Part shown: positions 63,548 to 64,000 of the stretch, in pieces
Numbering within the stretch: position 1 is the first letter of the stretch
Layout: each line of letters opens with the position of its first letter
Translations under genes and position numbers: made by a program
Assembly (NCBI GenBank): GCA_023402275.1
Contig: JAEXCH010000002.1
Coordinates: 62,001-126,000 of the forward strand
Source: Methanobacteriota archaeon
Lineage (GTDB): Archaea; Thermoplasmatota; Thermoplasmata; Methanomassiliicoccales; Methanomethylophilaceae
DNA length: 64,000 bases
Direction of reading: 5' to 3'
The notes under the pieces: model-generated
Told to the model about the DNA's origin: nothing
Seen by the model: only the letters and a program-made list of their open reading frames with translations
Databases searched by the model: none

Positions 63548-64000
63548 ATGAACGGGAACATGCCGATCAGGATCAGGGGCCTTACCGCTGGATACAACGG
63601 GATGCCTCTGTTCAAGGATCTTGATCTTGATCTCAAAGAGGATGATTTCCTTACGATCATAGGTCCGAACGGAGGTGGTAAGACCACCCTCTTCAAAACC
63701 ATACTCGGGGTCATACCCCCCATATCGGGGTCCATAGAGATCTTCGGAGAACCTATATCAGAGGGATCGAAGTACATCGGATACGTTCCTCAAAGCAGCA
63801 GCATCGACATGAAGTATCCGATATCCGTGGAGGACGTGGTTCTTATGGGGCTTAGGTCCAAGAAGGGACTCCGTCCATTCTACAACAAGGAGGAGAAGGA
63901 GAGTGCATATCGTTCCATGGACGATGTCGGGATCACAGACCTCATTGACAGAAGCATATCCGAGCTATCGGGAGGACAGCTTCAAAGGGTCATGATCGCA
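63548..64000 (+). CDS. Metal ABC transporter ATP-binding protein (ZnuC type), 3' truncated by window edge
   Basis: 151 residues visible before the window ends. Start ATG 63548, 4 bases after the upstream stop; an ATG at 63560 is an alternative. Walker A GPNGGGKTT and signature LSGGQLQR are present; Walker B lies beyond the window. The length so far matches ZnuC. It energises the importer whose binding protein precedes it; the permease should follow outside the window. Confidence 0.93.
   Translation, partial: MNGNMPIRIRGLTAGYNGMPLFKDLDLDLKEDDFLTIIGPNGGGKTTLFKTILGVIPPISGSIEIFGEPISEGSKYIGYVPQSSSIDMKYPISVEDVVLMGLRSKKGLRPFYNKEEKESAYRSMDDVGITDLIDRSISELSGGQLQRVMIA

Noticed and set aside
1..64000. 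CRISPR array or cas genes
   Set aside because: No regularly spaced repeats of 25-40 bases and no Cas protein signature were found.

Overview
The window reads as a chromosomal segment of a methanogenic archaeon, most likely a Methanomassiliicoccales-type (Thermoplasmata) methylotroph. Archaeal markers are both subunits of topoisomerase VI, Sec61-beta (SecG), archaeosine synthase, class I lysyl-tRNA synthetase, a DRG-family GTPase, PyrBI and a four-subunit pyruvate:ferredoxin oxidoreductase. A corrinoid protein beside an MtaA/MtbA-type methyltransferase points to methyl-group metabolism. The order-level assignment is inference; no rRNA gene is present.

Layout. 1-3.1 kb: a FecBCD-type ABC importer (truncated at the left edge) whose binding protein carries a dockerin-like repeat pair. 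3.3-4.3 kb: a Fic-fold protein with a broken active site. 4.5-14.3 kb: a minus-strand operon encoding a second FecBCD importer followed by ChlI-like, ChlD-like and CobN-like chelatase subunits. The two importer operons share a promoter-proximal palindrome. 14.7-22.2 kb: an alkyltransferase, a methyl-transfer cluster (corrinoid protein, MtaA-like enzyme, cysteine-rich small protein, hydantoinase/oxoprolinase-family ATPase), a degenerate histidine-kinase-like sensor and a small cysteine protein. 22.4-35.2 kb: housekeeping genes (DUF368, archaeosine synthase, pyrBI, UPF0200, DUF92, porGDAB, ppsA, a CBS-ParB protein). 35.3-38.3 kb: a third FecBCD importer with its own operator-like palindrome. 38.4-38.9 kb: a candidate structured RNA and tRNA-Asp. 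39-45.4 kb: panD, RNase H, hisS, two PH-domain membrane proteins, DRG and a zinc-ribbon membrane protein.

45.4-52.35 kb is the most unusual region: a compact, AT-rich, five-gene minus-strand operon that looks horizontally acquired. It encodes a SIS-HAD fusion, a phosphoribosyltransferase-like protein, a large P-loop ATPase, an unrecognised possibly Rossmann-like protein, and a PfkB-family kinase with a CxxC pair at each of two distant sites. It resembles a self-contained sugar/nucleotide-modifying stress or defence system.

52.6-64 kb: topoisomerase VI B and A, lysS, a secreted surface protein, a 168-bp MITE-like element, secG, a cation/proton antiporter, an acidic disordered protein, and a NikR-like regulator divergent from a metal-binding protein and its ABC ATPase (cut at the right edge). 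Four TTAATAA copies lie between the divergent genes.

Metal and corrinoid economy recurs: three FecBCD importers, one TroA-type importer, a metal chelatase set and a NikR-like regulator support a cofactor-heavy methyl-transfer metabolism.
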